22,500 bases of DNA from Trachelipus rathkii (lineage: Eukaryota > Arthropoda > Malacostraca > Isopoda > Trachelipodidae). The notes under the pieces are model-generated. The model saw nothing but the letters and a program-made list of their open reading frames with translations, had not been told where the DNA came from and ran no database searches. Positions within the stretch are counted from its first letter, which is position 1; the number at the start of each line of letters is the position of its first letter. The position numbers and the translations under genes are program-made. The DNA lies in assembly GCA_015478945.1 (NCBI GenBank), contig JABUQX010032439.1:1-22500 (forward strand). Direction: 5' to 3'. This document shows positions 1 to 9,460 of the stretch, piece by piece.

Positions 1-254
1 TATTTAGCAAATTTGTTTTCAAAACAACATATTCACATAAGTCCAATTTGTATTATTCTCTTCTATGCTTTATTTTATCCTCTAATTCTTCACAACACAT
101 TTTCCTACTCAGAAGTCCCTCGGAGATGAATTTACTCCGTCTAAATCACATAATTAGAATTTGGGGGAAATGAATTTTATGCTGTATTTACTTACTGCGC
201 ATCCACTCACGCAGCATCGATAAACTATGAAGTATGTTCCTATTCGTCTCATTA

Positions 255-414
255 TTTTTTTTTATTATTTAAAAAGTTCACACCTCAGGGGCATAGCCCT
301 ATTTAAGGAGAGAAACTTCTCTAGGTAATTTCTACCTAGGATCCGGATTAGGGATCGAACCCGCCCCTTGCCATGCGACTCTGTTACTCTAACGGTTGAG
401 CCATGATAGAGGCA
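255..414 (-). mobile_element. tRNA-derived SINE
   Basis: On the minus strand the unit starts near 412 with GCCTCTATCATGGCTCAACC and contains a good RNA polymerase III A box at 387-403 (TGGCTCAACCGTTAGAG) and B box at 351-361 (GGTTCGATCCC), spaced as in a tRNA. The head does not close into an acceptor stem (the 5' CCTCTAT has no partner after the B box), so this is a tRNA-derived head, not a tRNA gene. The body holds back-to-back palindromes: 321-339 (CTAGGTA, 5-nt loop, TACCTAG) and 309-322 (AGAGAA, AC, TTCTCT), plus GGGC-ATA-GCCC near 290-299. The 3' side ends in an A-rich tail (T-rich at 249-275 on the plus strand). I could not identify a convincing target-site duplication. The pol III boxes and tail are seen directly; retroposition by a LINE is inferred from family knowledge. 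Confidence 0.85.
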
Positions 415-496
415 ATTAATGGACTCTTTCTAATCTATTTCTCCCCCAACAATTTGTTGCTTCTCTCTTTATGTTATTGCCATTACAATGAATAAA

Positions 497-535
497 ACTC
501 TTCTGAACTCTTCTGAACTCTTCTGAACTCTTCTG
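497..535. repeat. 10-bp tandem repeat, about four copies
   Basis: The unit TTCTGAACTC is repeated almost perfectly, head to tail, about four times. It is too short to be more than a minisatellite, and it sits in the non-coding stretch upstream of the exon at 1006. Confidence 0.9.
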
Positions 536-1005
536 TCACGTAATTCCTTTGAAGAGAGTTCGTGGAACTTGTCTTTTTGTACTTTCATAATTGTTCAACT
601 TTCAAACGAAAGAGTTGATAGTTATGCTCATAATGTTATCTGGAACTACATCTATTTTATCCTTTCCCCAATTTTTTTATAATGATCAAATTCCTTGTAT
701 TGGGTCATATCGGCAATTAATATGCCCGGTGATAAGATTCCGTTCTTTATACTCATTGATTCTTTTTATGATTAAACAATTTTTGGAAAAAAATTTTATT
801 AAATGCAAGATTTTCCAGTAATATTTATTTTTGGGGGTTGTAATTGGATTGGTCTAAACACAGGTTTCCAGGCTTTCTCATTGCATTCGATATTATCCTC
901 CAACTATATTCCATTTACAGTACCAATATTAAAACTTTTCTTAAAACAACTTCTACTCCTGACTTCAACGAAGTTTCTTACTAATTAGTCCTTTCTCTTT
1001 TTCAG
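536..1005 (+). other. Probable intron upstream of the exon
   Basis: This AT-rich stretch has no coding signal that I trust; the short open frames at 591-988 are low-complexity Phe/Leu/Ile strings typical of T-rich DNA. Its 3' end has the layout of a 3' splice site: a CTAAT branch-point-like sequence at 981-985, then a pyrimidine run (TCCTTTCTCTTTTT) and CAG at 1003-1005. Confidence 0.55.
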
Positions 1006-1165
1006 ATAATTCTTCTCAAGCCAATAAGAAGACGTCAGCTAAGCGGACTGGAAAATTTAACAGGGAAGGAGATGACGTCAAAGAAATGTGGGAAGATATC
1101 CCTGGTACTGAAGAAATGGCTGATGATGGAACAGTTCCTATTACGTTGACTACTAAAATACCTCT
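1006..1165 (+). CDS. Internal coding exon of an unrecognised host gene
   Basis: A 160-nt segment lies between a strong acceptor (TTTCTCTTTTTCAG, ending at 1005) and a consensus donor (GTAAGT, 1166-1171). It is open in one frame for 52 full codons (1008-1163), with two leading and two trailing bases that complete codons across the introns. The predicted peptide starts with a basic, Ser/Lys/Thr-rich stretch (NSSQANKKTSAKRTGKF) and turns acidic (REGDDVKEMWEDIPGTEEMA, then DDGTVPITLTTKIP). The mixed composition, the Trp-containing acidic motif and both splice sites in the right phase make it unlike the surrounding AT-rich noise. I do not recognise the protein and give it no function. No flanking exon of the same gene was found within the window, so both introns would be long: the upstream one extends at least to the window start and contains the SINE. 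Confidence 0.7.
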
Positions 1166-2219
1166 GTAAGTACTATATATGTTATTTTAGTTTGGTGTTA
1201 TGGAGATGTTTAAAAATTTCAACTCTGTTTTCAATTAGAGCTAAGATTATTTGACTGCACAACTGAAGATTCATAATATTTAATTATCAATATTTTTTTC
1301 TATATAAGTAAATCCTTAAAAAATTCGACTCCAGCGTAATTCCTACTTAAATCCAACCCTTGACACAAGACTTTGCATTCCTACCTTTGAAGGAGATTCA
1401 CAGAGGCCTAAATTTAACTTTGTGATGAAAATTTGAAACTTTAGATAAATTAATGTCTTTAATTCAGTTGATTAACTAAATCTTTTTAGATTCTAGATCT
1501 AGATTTAGATCTAGAGTCTAGACTTATTCTTAATTTATCAGTTATTGATGTTGAAAAATCATATCTTAAGAAGGGAAAGTTTCAATTGGGAGAAACACAA
1601 TATAAAAGTCCTCCTGCCCCGTCACTTATATGTTCGTTTGTCACACACGTAATCTTTAAGTCTTCTTCCTTTCTATATATATGAATCCTCTTCCTCCAGC
1701 ACAGTTTCTGTCTATGGTGGTAGCTGGGTTTGGGTTCCGTTACTGCTTATTTATATTCTAGAAATGCTCATGTATGCCTCATATTCCTGGTGCATGTTTG
1801 AGCACCCTAAAACGAGGTATGTGGATGAAGGGAACAGGTGGTGATGATGATGATGATGATGATGATGATGTTTTTTTTGGTTATTTTCAGAAGTTACCTA
1901 ATGGATCTCTGTTATCATATTAAAAGTTCTTTTTTTTTTACAGAAATTTGAAAAGTATGACCAAAATCTTATCAGATCTTAGAGTTGTACCATCGATACC
2001 CTCTAAAAAAATGTACCCTAAATTGTTTAATTTTCAATACTTTAGGGAACTCTAAAAATAATGATAAAAAATTTTGAACATTAAATAATCAGAGATTTTC
2101 CTAGAGTTTTAAAATCCTAAAAGTTGAAAAATTAAAGTGTGCAATATAGTCCTCTAGGTATTAGGTCACAAGCGTCAGGTCAGCTCAAAAAAAACTTTAA
2201 ACCTTTCTCTCAGTAACAT
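1166..2219 (+). other. Probable intron, no gene seen
   Basis: AT-rich DNA downstream of the exon donor. It includes an imperfect palindromic run of TCTAGA/AGATCT words at about 1488-1520 and a trinucleotide microsatellite. No second exon with both splice signals and an open frame was recognised. TATAAAAG at 1601-1608 resembles a TATA box, but nothing downstream supports a promoter. Confidence 0.5.
1843..1870. repeat. (GAT)n microsatellite
   Basis: About nine uninterrupted GAT units, followed directly by a T run. Confidence 0.95.
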
Positions 2220-2575
2220 CTTGGCTGAAAGGTGGGCTCGGTAGTGTGTGTGTGTGTGGTGTATGTGTGTGTGTGTGGTGGTTGTGGCTAGCGACTGTGC
2301 TACTCGTGTTGTGGAGCCTTAGGCGTTGTCAAAAGGAACCAAGTATTGGGGGACGGTCCTATGACTTTGAACGCGAAAATTTGCGCATCGTCCAGCCCCG
2401 ATCCGTACCGAGTCGGAGCACCCGATGGAAGATTTTATCGTACATGAAACCTTCGTTATTAGTTAGTCGATACTTCCCTTCTTATCTTCACTTTTATTTT
2501 ATTCTACGCTCTTGCGTTTCCCTGTCCCCAGCACAATGATAGCGCGTGACTTTCAATAAAGTACTTCATGATAAT
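2220..2575. other. Unexplained GC-richer island with (GT)n
   Basis: A (GT)n tract at 2244-2276 leads into about 280 bases that are visibly more GC- and CpG-rich than either side, ending at an AATAAA polyadenylation-type hexamer near 2556. A frame of about 97 codons runs through it, but it begins inside the GT repeat (Val/Cys strings) and shows no family I know. Possibly a fragment of a repeat or a terminal exon; I cannot tell which. Confidence 0.3.
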
Positions 2576-3897
2576 TTTTACCGTAGCCTATCAGTTTTTT
2601 TTCATCACCAGGGCATCAGGTCTATCTGGAGGCATCCTGACCAGATGATCTACTTACTAGATATATTATATTATCTACCAGTTTATTTATCTTAACTTGT
2701 CTGACCTTTAAATAGGTATTTAATTATGTGTCAGATGCATTTTTGAAGCCATTATATATAGTAATGTAATCTCCTTTGTTTCGTCACTTGTTCCTGAGTT
2801 TTTTCTCGTTCACAATGATTGACTTTAAAGATCAGAGGTGGACGTTCCGCAATTTAATGTCTACATGCCGGCACCCTACCAGGAAATAAATTGAGGACAT
2901 TGCAATTGCCGATAATTTGAAACAATGTTCCCGCTGCACATTGCATGTTAGAACGGAATGCCCTGATGATTCCCCCTTCCGCAGCTTAGCGGACTACAAC
3001 AAGACATGTTGATGAGTTCAGTTGGCATGCCCAACAGTTAAGAGTCCACAAATTTTTAGAAGTAACAATCTTTTTACGTTTGAGAGCATCACCTAAAAAT
3101 CGTTTTTTTTTCTTTGTTTTTATTTATTTATTTTCAAAGATATGTTTCAACAGGTTTCTTTTATTTCTGATGTAAATTTATCAAATCTAATAAATGATAT
3201 TGAGTGTTCTATTAATTCGCCGATTCTCGAATATCGATACGAATATTTAAGTTCTCGCATTGTCCGTATAAAGTTATTAACGAATATTGAACCACTTCAT
3301 TCGTAGAAAAAAAACCACCACTTTTTCTTAAATAGCAGACCACCGTATTCATTTAATGCCCAACCTTGATTTTTCTTCAATTGTTTTGATGCAACCTGAC
3401 ATTGCTCTGATTCTTTACTATTTTATCTGAAGGCAGAAGGTAACATTGACGAGATTAAATCGTGTTTTTTTTTTTTTATACCATTATCTGAGGAGATAGT
3501 GCCGTAAACGTATATATATACCTGGTAAATCCCATACAATGCTTTAAACACGTCTAAAATAAGTCAGTCCGGTACATTCACCTCATATGAGTAATCTACA
3601 ATACTTAAACGTACGAGAATAGAATGTAGCTCCCCCCGGTGGTAAAAATCGCTTACACATTGTGTCTCTGGGTAGCTTCAATTCCATTTATAAATATCAA
3701 TCTCTACATCCATTATTTTTAATTATTTTATAATAATTATTAATATTATTTAATATTACCATATTTTTCACATATTATGAAACATCTCTCACCATCCAAA
3801 TTTTTCAGCATAAATTGTATTGTACAGCTCAAGCATAACATGAGGTATAAAGATAATTTAACATCTTGGTAACCCAACATCGAAATTCATAAACACA
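2576..3897. other. AT-rich non-coding stretch
   Basis: I see no gene, RNA or clear repeat here. A somewhat more balanced patch at about 2825-3060 has stops in all frames I read. Homopolymer T runs occur near 3105 and 3466. Confidence 0.5.
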
Positions 3898-4080
3898 GCT
3901 ATATATATATATACAATTATAATATATTATATATATAATACTCATATATATATCTTTCTTATATACATAAATATAATATCTTATTATATTATTATACTAA
4001 TTATATATATATATATATCATAGGATATATATATATACTATATAATATACTATATATATATAATATTATAATATAATAAC
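3898..4080. repeat. Imperfect (TA)n tract
   Basis: Long interrupted TA dinucleotide DNA, continuing after the hAT-like segment at 4263-4560. The two tracts look like one TA-rich block into which the 4.1-4.27 kb segment was inserted. Confidence 0.9.
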
Positions 4081-4265
4081 TTTTCTAATTACTTTGAATA
4101 CTTTCCCCCCAAACGAGGCTATGAAACTGACTAGGCAGCAGTCAAGTTACCGTTATCCGCCGGATAACGATTGAATATCCGGCCGGCATACCGGATAGTC
4201 GAAAAACTTGGACCCGGAGTATGGCCGAGATACCGATAGTGCCGGATATCGTGGCCCCATCCCTA
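4081..4265 (-). mobile_element. Terminal fragment of a hAT-like DNA transposon
   Basis: Read on the minus strand from 4265, the sequence begins TAGGGATGGGGCC, the TAGGGNTGGG-type terminal inverted repeat known from many hAT elements, followed by degenerate subterminal repeats of the kind ATATCCGG / TATCGG (4140-4255). The inward direction is toward lower coordinates. The 8 bases just outside (4266-4273) would be one target-site copy. I do not see the opposite inverted repeat or any transposase, so this is a solo end or a truncated non-autonomous copy; the inner boundary is only approximate. The assignment to hAT rests on the terminal motif and is inference. Confidence 0.6.
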
Positions 4266-4560
4266 AATATAATAGTGTATACTATATATATATAGTATAT
4301 ATATTAAACTATATATATACGATATATATCTATATATCACATAAACCTATATTATAGATATAATATATATAAAGTATTATATATAACCTATATATAATAA
4401 TATATATATAGCTAATAGCTATACCTTCCATACTTACAAAATATATAATCTAACATATAATATATACTACGAAAATCTATCTAGACTATCAATATAACTA
4501 TATTAATATACTACTTATATTACTATATCTTTCCATATAGTATAGTATTCTATTTTACCC
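4263..4560. repeat. Imperfect (TA)n tract
   Basis: Continuation of TA-rich microsatellite DNA on the outer side of the hAT-like end, with many interruptions (CTATA, GATATA, AATATA). Confidence 0.9.
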
Positions 4561-4579
4561 ATCTCATATTTGGGTATAT

Positions 4580-4620
4580 TAGATAGCATAGATAGACTAG
4601 GATTATAGATAGATAGATCA

Positions 4621-4663
<43 letters not shown>

Positions 4664-4712
4664 GATACAGATAGACCTAGATAGACTTAGAGCAGTAGAT
4701 AGCATAGATAGA
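4580..4712. repeat. GATA/TAGA microsatellite
   Basis: Tetranucleotide TAGA units; the cleanest run is at about 4605-4668. It decays into TAGACTTAGA-type variants on the right. Confidence 0.95.
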
Positions 4713-5277
4713 TTAGAGATTCCAGTTCAACTTTTTTAAAAAGAAAAAAAAATTTGCGAGAAATCTGTCGCTGGGCGGCAGGGGAAATTTCCCCCCTGGC
4801 GTCATCTCACCTGTAGTATTACCCCTAAGCAAAGGTAGTAGCGAACTAGGGAAAAAGTTTTTGAGAACACACAAAATATCCCTAAGGCTTCGGCGTTGGC
4901 ACGAAATTTTTATAGAGTTATTCTTTCACTCGGATATTTCAAGATATCTACTTGATATTTAGAATGCAGTGCGGTACACTGCCCCACAATATTATATCAT
5001 CTCACTTTCATTTTATGTGCTACAAGGGTCAAGTAGGGTGACTGTTTATTGCCTTTTGCATACATAAGTTGTCTCGTTCATGTATATATATTTTATGTAT
5101 GCTGCAAAGGTCCAGTCAAAATATTGCAATATGTTTGTATTATATGAGTAAACGACCACCAATGAGAACTCATCTTTTGACACTTATTTTTAAAGAAACC
5201 TGAATTCTCATTGGTCGGTTGTTGACAAAGCTTATTAATATTCTTATTAATAATATATAGTTATTCATTGATATTAT
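4713..5277. other. Non-coding stretch with one short inverted repeat
   Basis: No gene recognised. An 11-bp perfect inverted repeat, ACCAATGAGAA at 5158-5168 and TTCTCATTGGT at 5205-5215, extends imperfectly outward (CGACC against GGTCGG) and encloses 36 bases. It may be a small hairpin or the ends of a tiny element. Confidence 0.5.
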
Positions 5278-5335
5278 TATCTATTCATTATTATTATTAT
5301 TATTATTTATTATTATATTATTATTATTCATGCCT
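5278..5335. repeat. (TTA)n microsatellite
   Basis: Interrupted ATT/TTA trinucleotide repeat. Confidence 0.9.
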
Positions 5336-8221
5336 TACTTTCAGTATCACCTAATCCTACTGTGAGTTATCTTATTATGATTACTTAGATTGCATTATGT
5401 CTATTATTATTCATTAATTAAATTTTAAAGCATTCTTTACCGCCTACGTATTAACTATATATATAAAATGTCTTACCTTATATATATATAAATAAATATT
5501 TTATCTGGATACAGAAGCCAAACTTTTGTAAAGTGTGGCAGCGCACAATCTTCACAATTTTTTGTTTAGCTTAATTATATTTTTAATTTCAATGAAAGAT
5601 TGTCATTTCTGTGCAGATAGCTAGTACGTGCATTTCTACCAAGACACCATACCAATACTCTCGATTTCTCTCTTACTTGTCTGGTATATCATTTGTCTTA
5701 CTAAAAATTAACTTTGACTAACATATTATACATCATTTTTATTTATTGTATTTTTAAGGATTTGTGATTGGATAGAAGGCGTAATCTTAAATTCTGTATA
5801 TTTATATAAATAGTAGACATGAGAATATTTAGATACTCTTGTGCCGTCAAAGGTAGTTATCCCCAAGTGTGTATATAGTGTGGTAGCTCTTAAGCCTCGT
5901 ACTTTCCGCCATCAATTCTTTTCTATTTGTAGTGTGATATATTTTTCGTGATCCAAGAAGTGGTTTCTGTTGTTATGTTTTATCCTACAAGCTAAAATGT
6001 ATATGCTACCAGCGCACTGGTGTTTTCAAATTTAATATTGGGTGAATATAATTTCGATGTATGGAAAATACTGCTATTCTTATCTGTTATCTGTAAATGG
6101 AAAAGGTGATTTAAAGTTGGCCTGTTTTTAAAGCAACCTTCGTGTTATAATATGTAATCATGTTATATCTGCATTGCTAATTCAAAGCGTCGTCTGCAGA
6201 TTACGAGTTTGCAAAGTGCATTGATGTCCGAACTTGTTGCTAGAGAATTCATTAATTAAATATGACCCAGTATATTGCCACATATATTTTCAGCTATTCT
6301 GGTTTTTGGTATTGTGTTAATCAAATATAAAACGCATTTTATCAGTTTTAATATTTATTATTCTTTCTTCTGAATAACGTGGGAATTAACATTCTCTTAT
6401 AGTTTTAAAAAGATTTGATTTTAATTTTGTCCAATTTTTACTAATTGCATTGTAGTAAAACTATGAAGTTCATATTATATTAAATATTTCATTTTCTAAA
6501 GCTCACTTAAAAATCGAAGGATGCCTAACATCCACCCTTATCAATTTAATTTCAACGTTAAAGATCTTTAAATCATTCTACGCACCAAAATCAGTCAGCT
6601 CTGTCGTTATTTTTCGTTACTATCATTAATGTATTGTTCAATCTTAAATATAATACCATTCGGTTGAACATGTCAAACCTATCCAATACCATTATTTTTA
6701 TATATAACCATTAACCTTACTGGGCGAGCGGTTCTGTTAACATGATTATATAAAATAGACGCATTTGTGTTGATTAACAGTATCGTTTGCGATAATACAC
6801 ACTTCGTGCACATACATAAGACAATACTGCACATGTATATGCATGTGTGGTCGATTGATCTGCAATATTTGGCACCCGTAACAATTGTCACAGCATAAAA
6901 TATATAATTTGGTATAGTAACTGCACGGTTCGTTATATATTATCAAGTGCGCATGTATGATAGATATCTGACGAGGTCATTATAACTGCATGTCATGGAT
7001 TATAAAACCTCAGTTGTTGTGAGGAGCTAGTACCATATTCATTTCTATTTTTTTTATTAAAGTAAGTAGTACCCTCTTTTATGTTACATGTGCAGTGTCT
7101 TCCAAAACGTAACTTTTACGTCTTCCTTACAAAATATATTCCATGGAGTTCGTTCAGTAGCTTATTATTTTAGGTCTATAGACTACTTCTTATCATAGAT
7201 CACAACACATTGGATCAGGTGTTATAGTAATTCTGTGGTAGTGCTATAATTAAGTGATAAATTGACCTGAACGTTTCAACATTATATATTGCATATGCGA
7301 CAACTCGTTCATTTTCCGTCTCACTTGAAGGGTCTTGAGGGAACAGAAGATCCGTTGAGTAGGGTAGTCATAAAATTGCACTGAGTATTGCATAAGGCCG
7401 CACGGAAGTAACTCATTTAACAGCGAGGCCTGCGCCGACTACTGTCTACAATTATCCAGGGTTTTGAGGACATCTTATGAAAGTGTTAGTTATTGCTCAC
7501 GGGTCGGCCTCTATATATCTGGAAGAGAAAGTTAGTCGATAGTGAAGGGCGATATTTTCCAACTCCTCCCAATTACATTATCTAAACCATACGGGATTCG
7601 TTATTTTATAAGCGCTTTTCGAGTCATATTCTGCTATGATGAGGTAGTGAATCATTTTTGCCTAATCTTGTTGAAGCATATTGTAGCTCCAGCGGTCGTT
7701 CATCTGTAATTTTGCTAAGACCCTGTGTCCAGAGTCACTCTGTGTAATATTAACATATCGGCTCTCTATGTATATGTGGGTTGTGTTATTCCTAACTAGT
7801 CTAATTATATGTGGACCATACGTCTCTCGTACACTTGACGATTGAACCACTATATGATTTTCCGGCCCTCCAGTACCCGCCATTGGTGAAAAGTGATGAG
7901 GATGTTGGCTATCACGCATAATCCATATCACCCGTTTTTAGGAAGAACAGAGGAAAACAACTGGATAATCTTTTAGTATCTTCATATATTTTTATGCTTG
8001 ATGCCATAGAAGCGCTAATCTATATAAATTTAATTTATCACCCCTCTAATAATACAATATTGATGATCGATAGGAAGTAGTGATACTATATAGTTTGTGT
8101 GAAGCCGACAGACACAGGAATTCGGATTCTGATTTACTCTGTTTGATGTTCAGGGATGGCGAAAACATGTATCTCCACCACAAGTTATTGCATGAGTGTA
8201 GTCTCTGGATGAACCCTGCTA
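5336..8221. other. AT-rich intergenic or intronic DNA, no gene seen
   Basis: I read this 2.9 kb on both strands and found no recognisable coding exon, RNA gene or transposon motif. The open frames at 6679-6946 (minus, overlapping in two frames) and 7662-7931 (minus) are short, lack family motifs and look accidental. From about 7260 onward the composition becomes more balanced in patches, which may be older inserted DNA. Confidence 0.45.
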
Positions 8222-8290
8222 GAAATATATACAGTATGTTATATATTTATAGTATATATGTATTATATATATATATATATTATATATAAC
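8222..8290. repeat. (TA)n microsatellite
   Basis: TA-rich repeat just before the shift to GC-richer sequence. The short open frame that ends here reads through it as Tyr/Ile strings. Confidence 0.9.
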
Positions 8291-8437
8291 AGCCGATTTA
8301 ATAGTACCTATTACTAACTGACTGAGTATAGTTATTATAGACGATAGATATAATGAAATGTATTATATAATCGTTAATGCTATTAATACTCTAAATTGTT
8401 TCTCGTGCCCCTGCCTATGTATTTAGTTCGGGGCGTC

Positions 8438-9460
8438 GATCCTCTAAATATGCTCAAGAGGCTAGAAGTGATTGCGTATCCGGTGTAGAAAAGGTTTGAA
8501 CTTGTTGATCGAAACTGGCTATATTTTAGAGATCTGTTGAATACCAACGATTTGTAACATGGCTACTCTATGCTGTATTTTGGAGATGCTGCAAATCGCC
8601 TGGCCTTTAACGCTTGGAAGGAAGCGCTGCTGTATGAGATGATATGAATGGATAGTACGTCGTGATCAATCATAAAGTAGCTAAGGTAGTGGCGACAGCT
8701 AGAAGGATGCCTGCTGCCAGCTAAAAGAGAAAGCTAAGCTCTTTAAGCTGAAGCTGGAGTAGAGAGAGCAAAACTCTGGAAGCAGAAGGAGCGAAGTAGA
8801 GACAAGCTAAATTGCGAAGCCGCAGCCAACAGACTGCAAGAGAAAACCGTGGGATGAGAATGTGCAGATGAAGCTCTGACTGCTGAAATAAACAGCGCGT
8901 CCAGCATGCGCGTCAAAGTAGCGTCACAAAGCGCTTCAGAAGCAGGCCAACCAAGCACTATCCCTACGCAGCAAATCACCCAGAAATTCGAAGCTTCCAT
9001 CTACGATGAAAGAAAAAAAATGACCTATAGAAGAAATACTTAGTTGATGTTCGAAAAAACAAGTGGAAGCGATACGAACTCCCGTGTGGAAAAACCGAGC
9101 GATTTGTTGTAGGGTGTTTCCTTAACAAGTAAAGCGGTCGCAGGCGCCTGGCCTTCAACAATACATGACTGTGAAGAGCTTGAAAACTATGAAGGTCTAA
9201 AAAAGCTTTATTTAGAGAGGTACGGACGTCAGCTGAAAGTGGGTACGTGTGCTAATGTACAAAACCAATGAGTCCTACGGACACGATGACAATCCTAGGG
9301 TGTATTACAAAAGATACTTGGAAGCTCTTAAAAAGTGAGCATTACTGCAGCAAATGTACCACACCTGACACCAGCATGATCTATTTGGGCAGTTTTCTTC
9401 AGATAAGTATTCTAAATACCTCTAAGAGATCCTCGAACAAGAACGAAGATAGTAAAACGG
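8438..9460 (+). pseudogene. Decayed retroelement Gag-like coding region
   Basis: One plus-strand frame starting at GAT 8438 keeps a protein-like character for about 800 bases although it is broken by roughly fifteen stops. In order it gives a mixed Leu/Arg/Trp stretch (LNMLKRLEVIAYP, LAFNAWKEALLYEM), a Glu/Lys/Arg/Ala-rich predicted coiled coil at about 8730-8900, then near 9119-9226 the pattern SLTSKAVAGAW ... ELENYEGLKKLYLERYG. That last pattern matches the helical 'Leu-x-Gly-Lys-Ala ... Tyr-x-x-Leu-Lys ... Arg-Tyr' signature of retrotransposon Gag domains (Ty3/gypsy type, SCAN-like). After a frame break, about 9300-9460 gives YYKRYLEALKK and DLFGQFSSDKYSKYL, which fits the tail of such a Gag. 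I did not find a clear zinc knuckle, and 'Ty3-like' is inference from patterns, not from a search. A chance coding-like stretch cannot be fully excluded. Confidence 0.4.

Noticed and set aside
351..410. A functional tRNA gene on the minus strand
   Set aside because: A and B boxes are good, but the acceptor arms do not pair and the sequence continues into a SINE body with an A-rich tail.
497..535. CRISPR-like repeat
   Set aside because: Contiguous 10-bp units without spacers in a eukaryotic context; a simple minisatellite.
591..988. Two overlapping plus-strand open frames
   Set aside because: Phe/Leu/Ile-rich products of T-rich DNA without family motifs; they overlap in different frames and end in the presumed splice acceptor region.
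1601..1608. TATAAAAG as a promoter TATA box
   Set aside because: One motif in AT-rich DNA, with no downstream coding exon or other promoter evidence.
2246..2539. 97-codon open frame
   Set aside because: It starts inside the (GT)n repeat and has no recognised domain; kept only as part of an unexplained GC-richer patch.
6679..6946. Two minus-strand open frames
   Set aside because: Short, overlapping each other in different frames, with no motifs or splice support.
7662..7931. 89-codon minus-strand frame
   Set aside because: Composition is coding-like at a glance, but I find no family signature, splice sites or homologous context.
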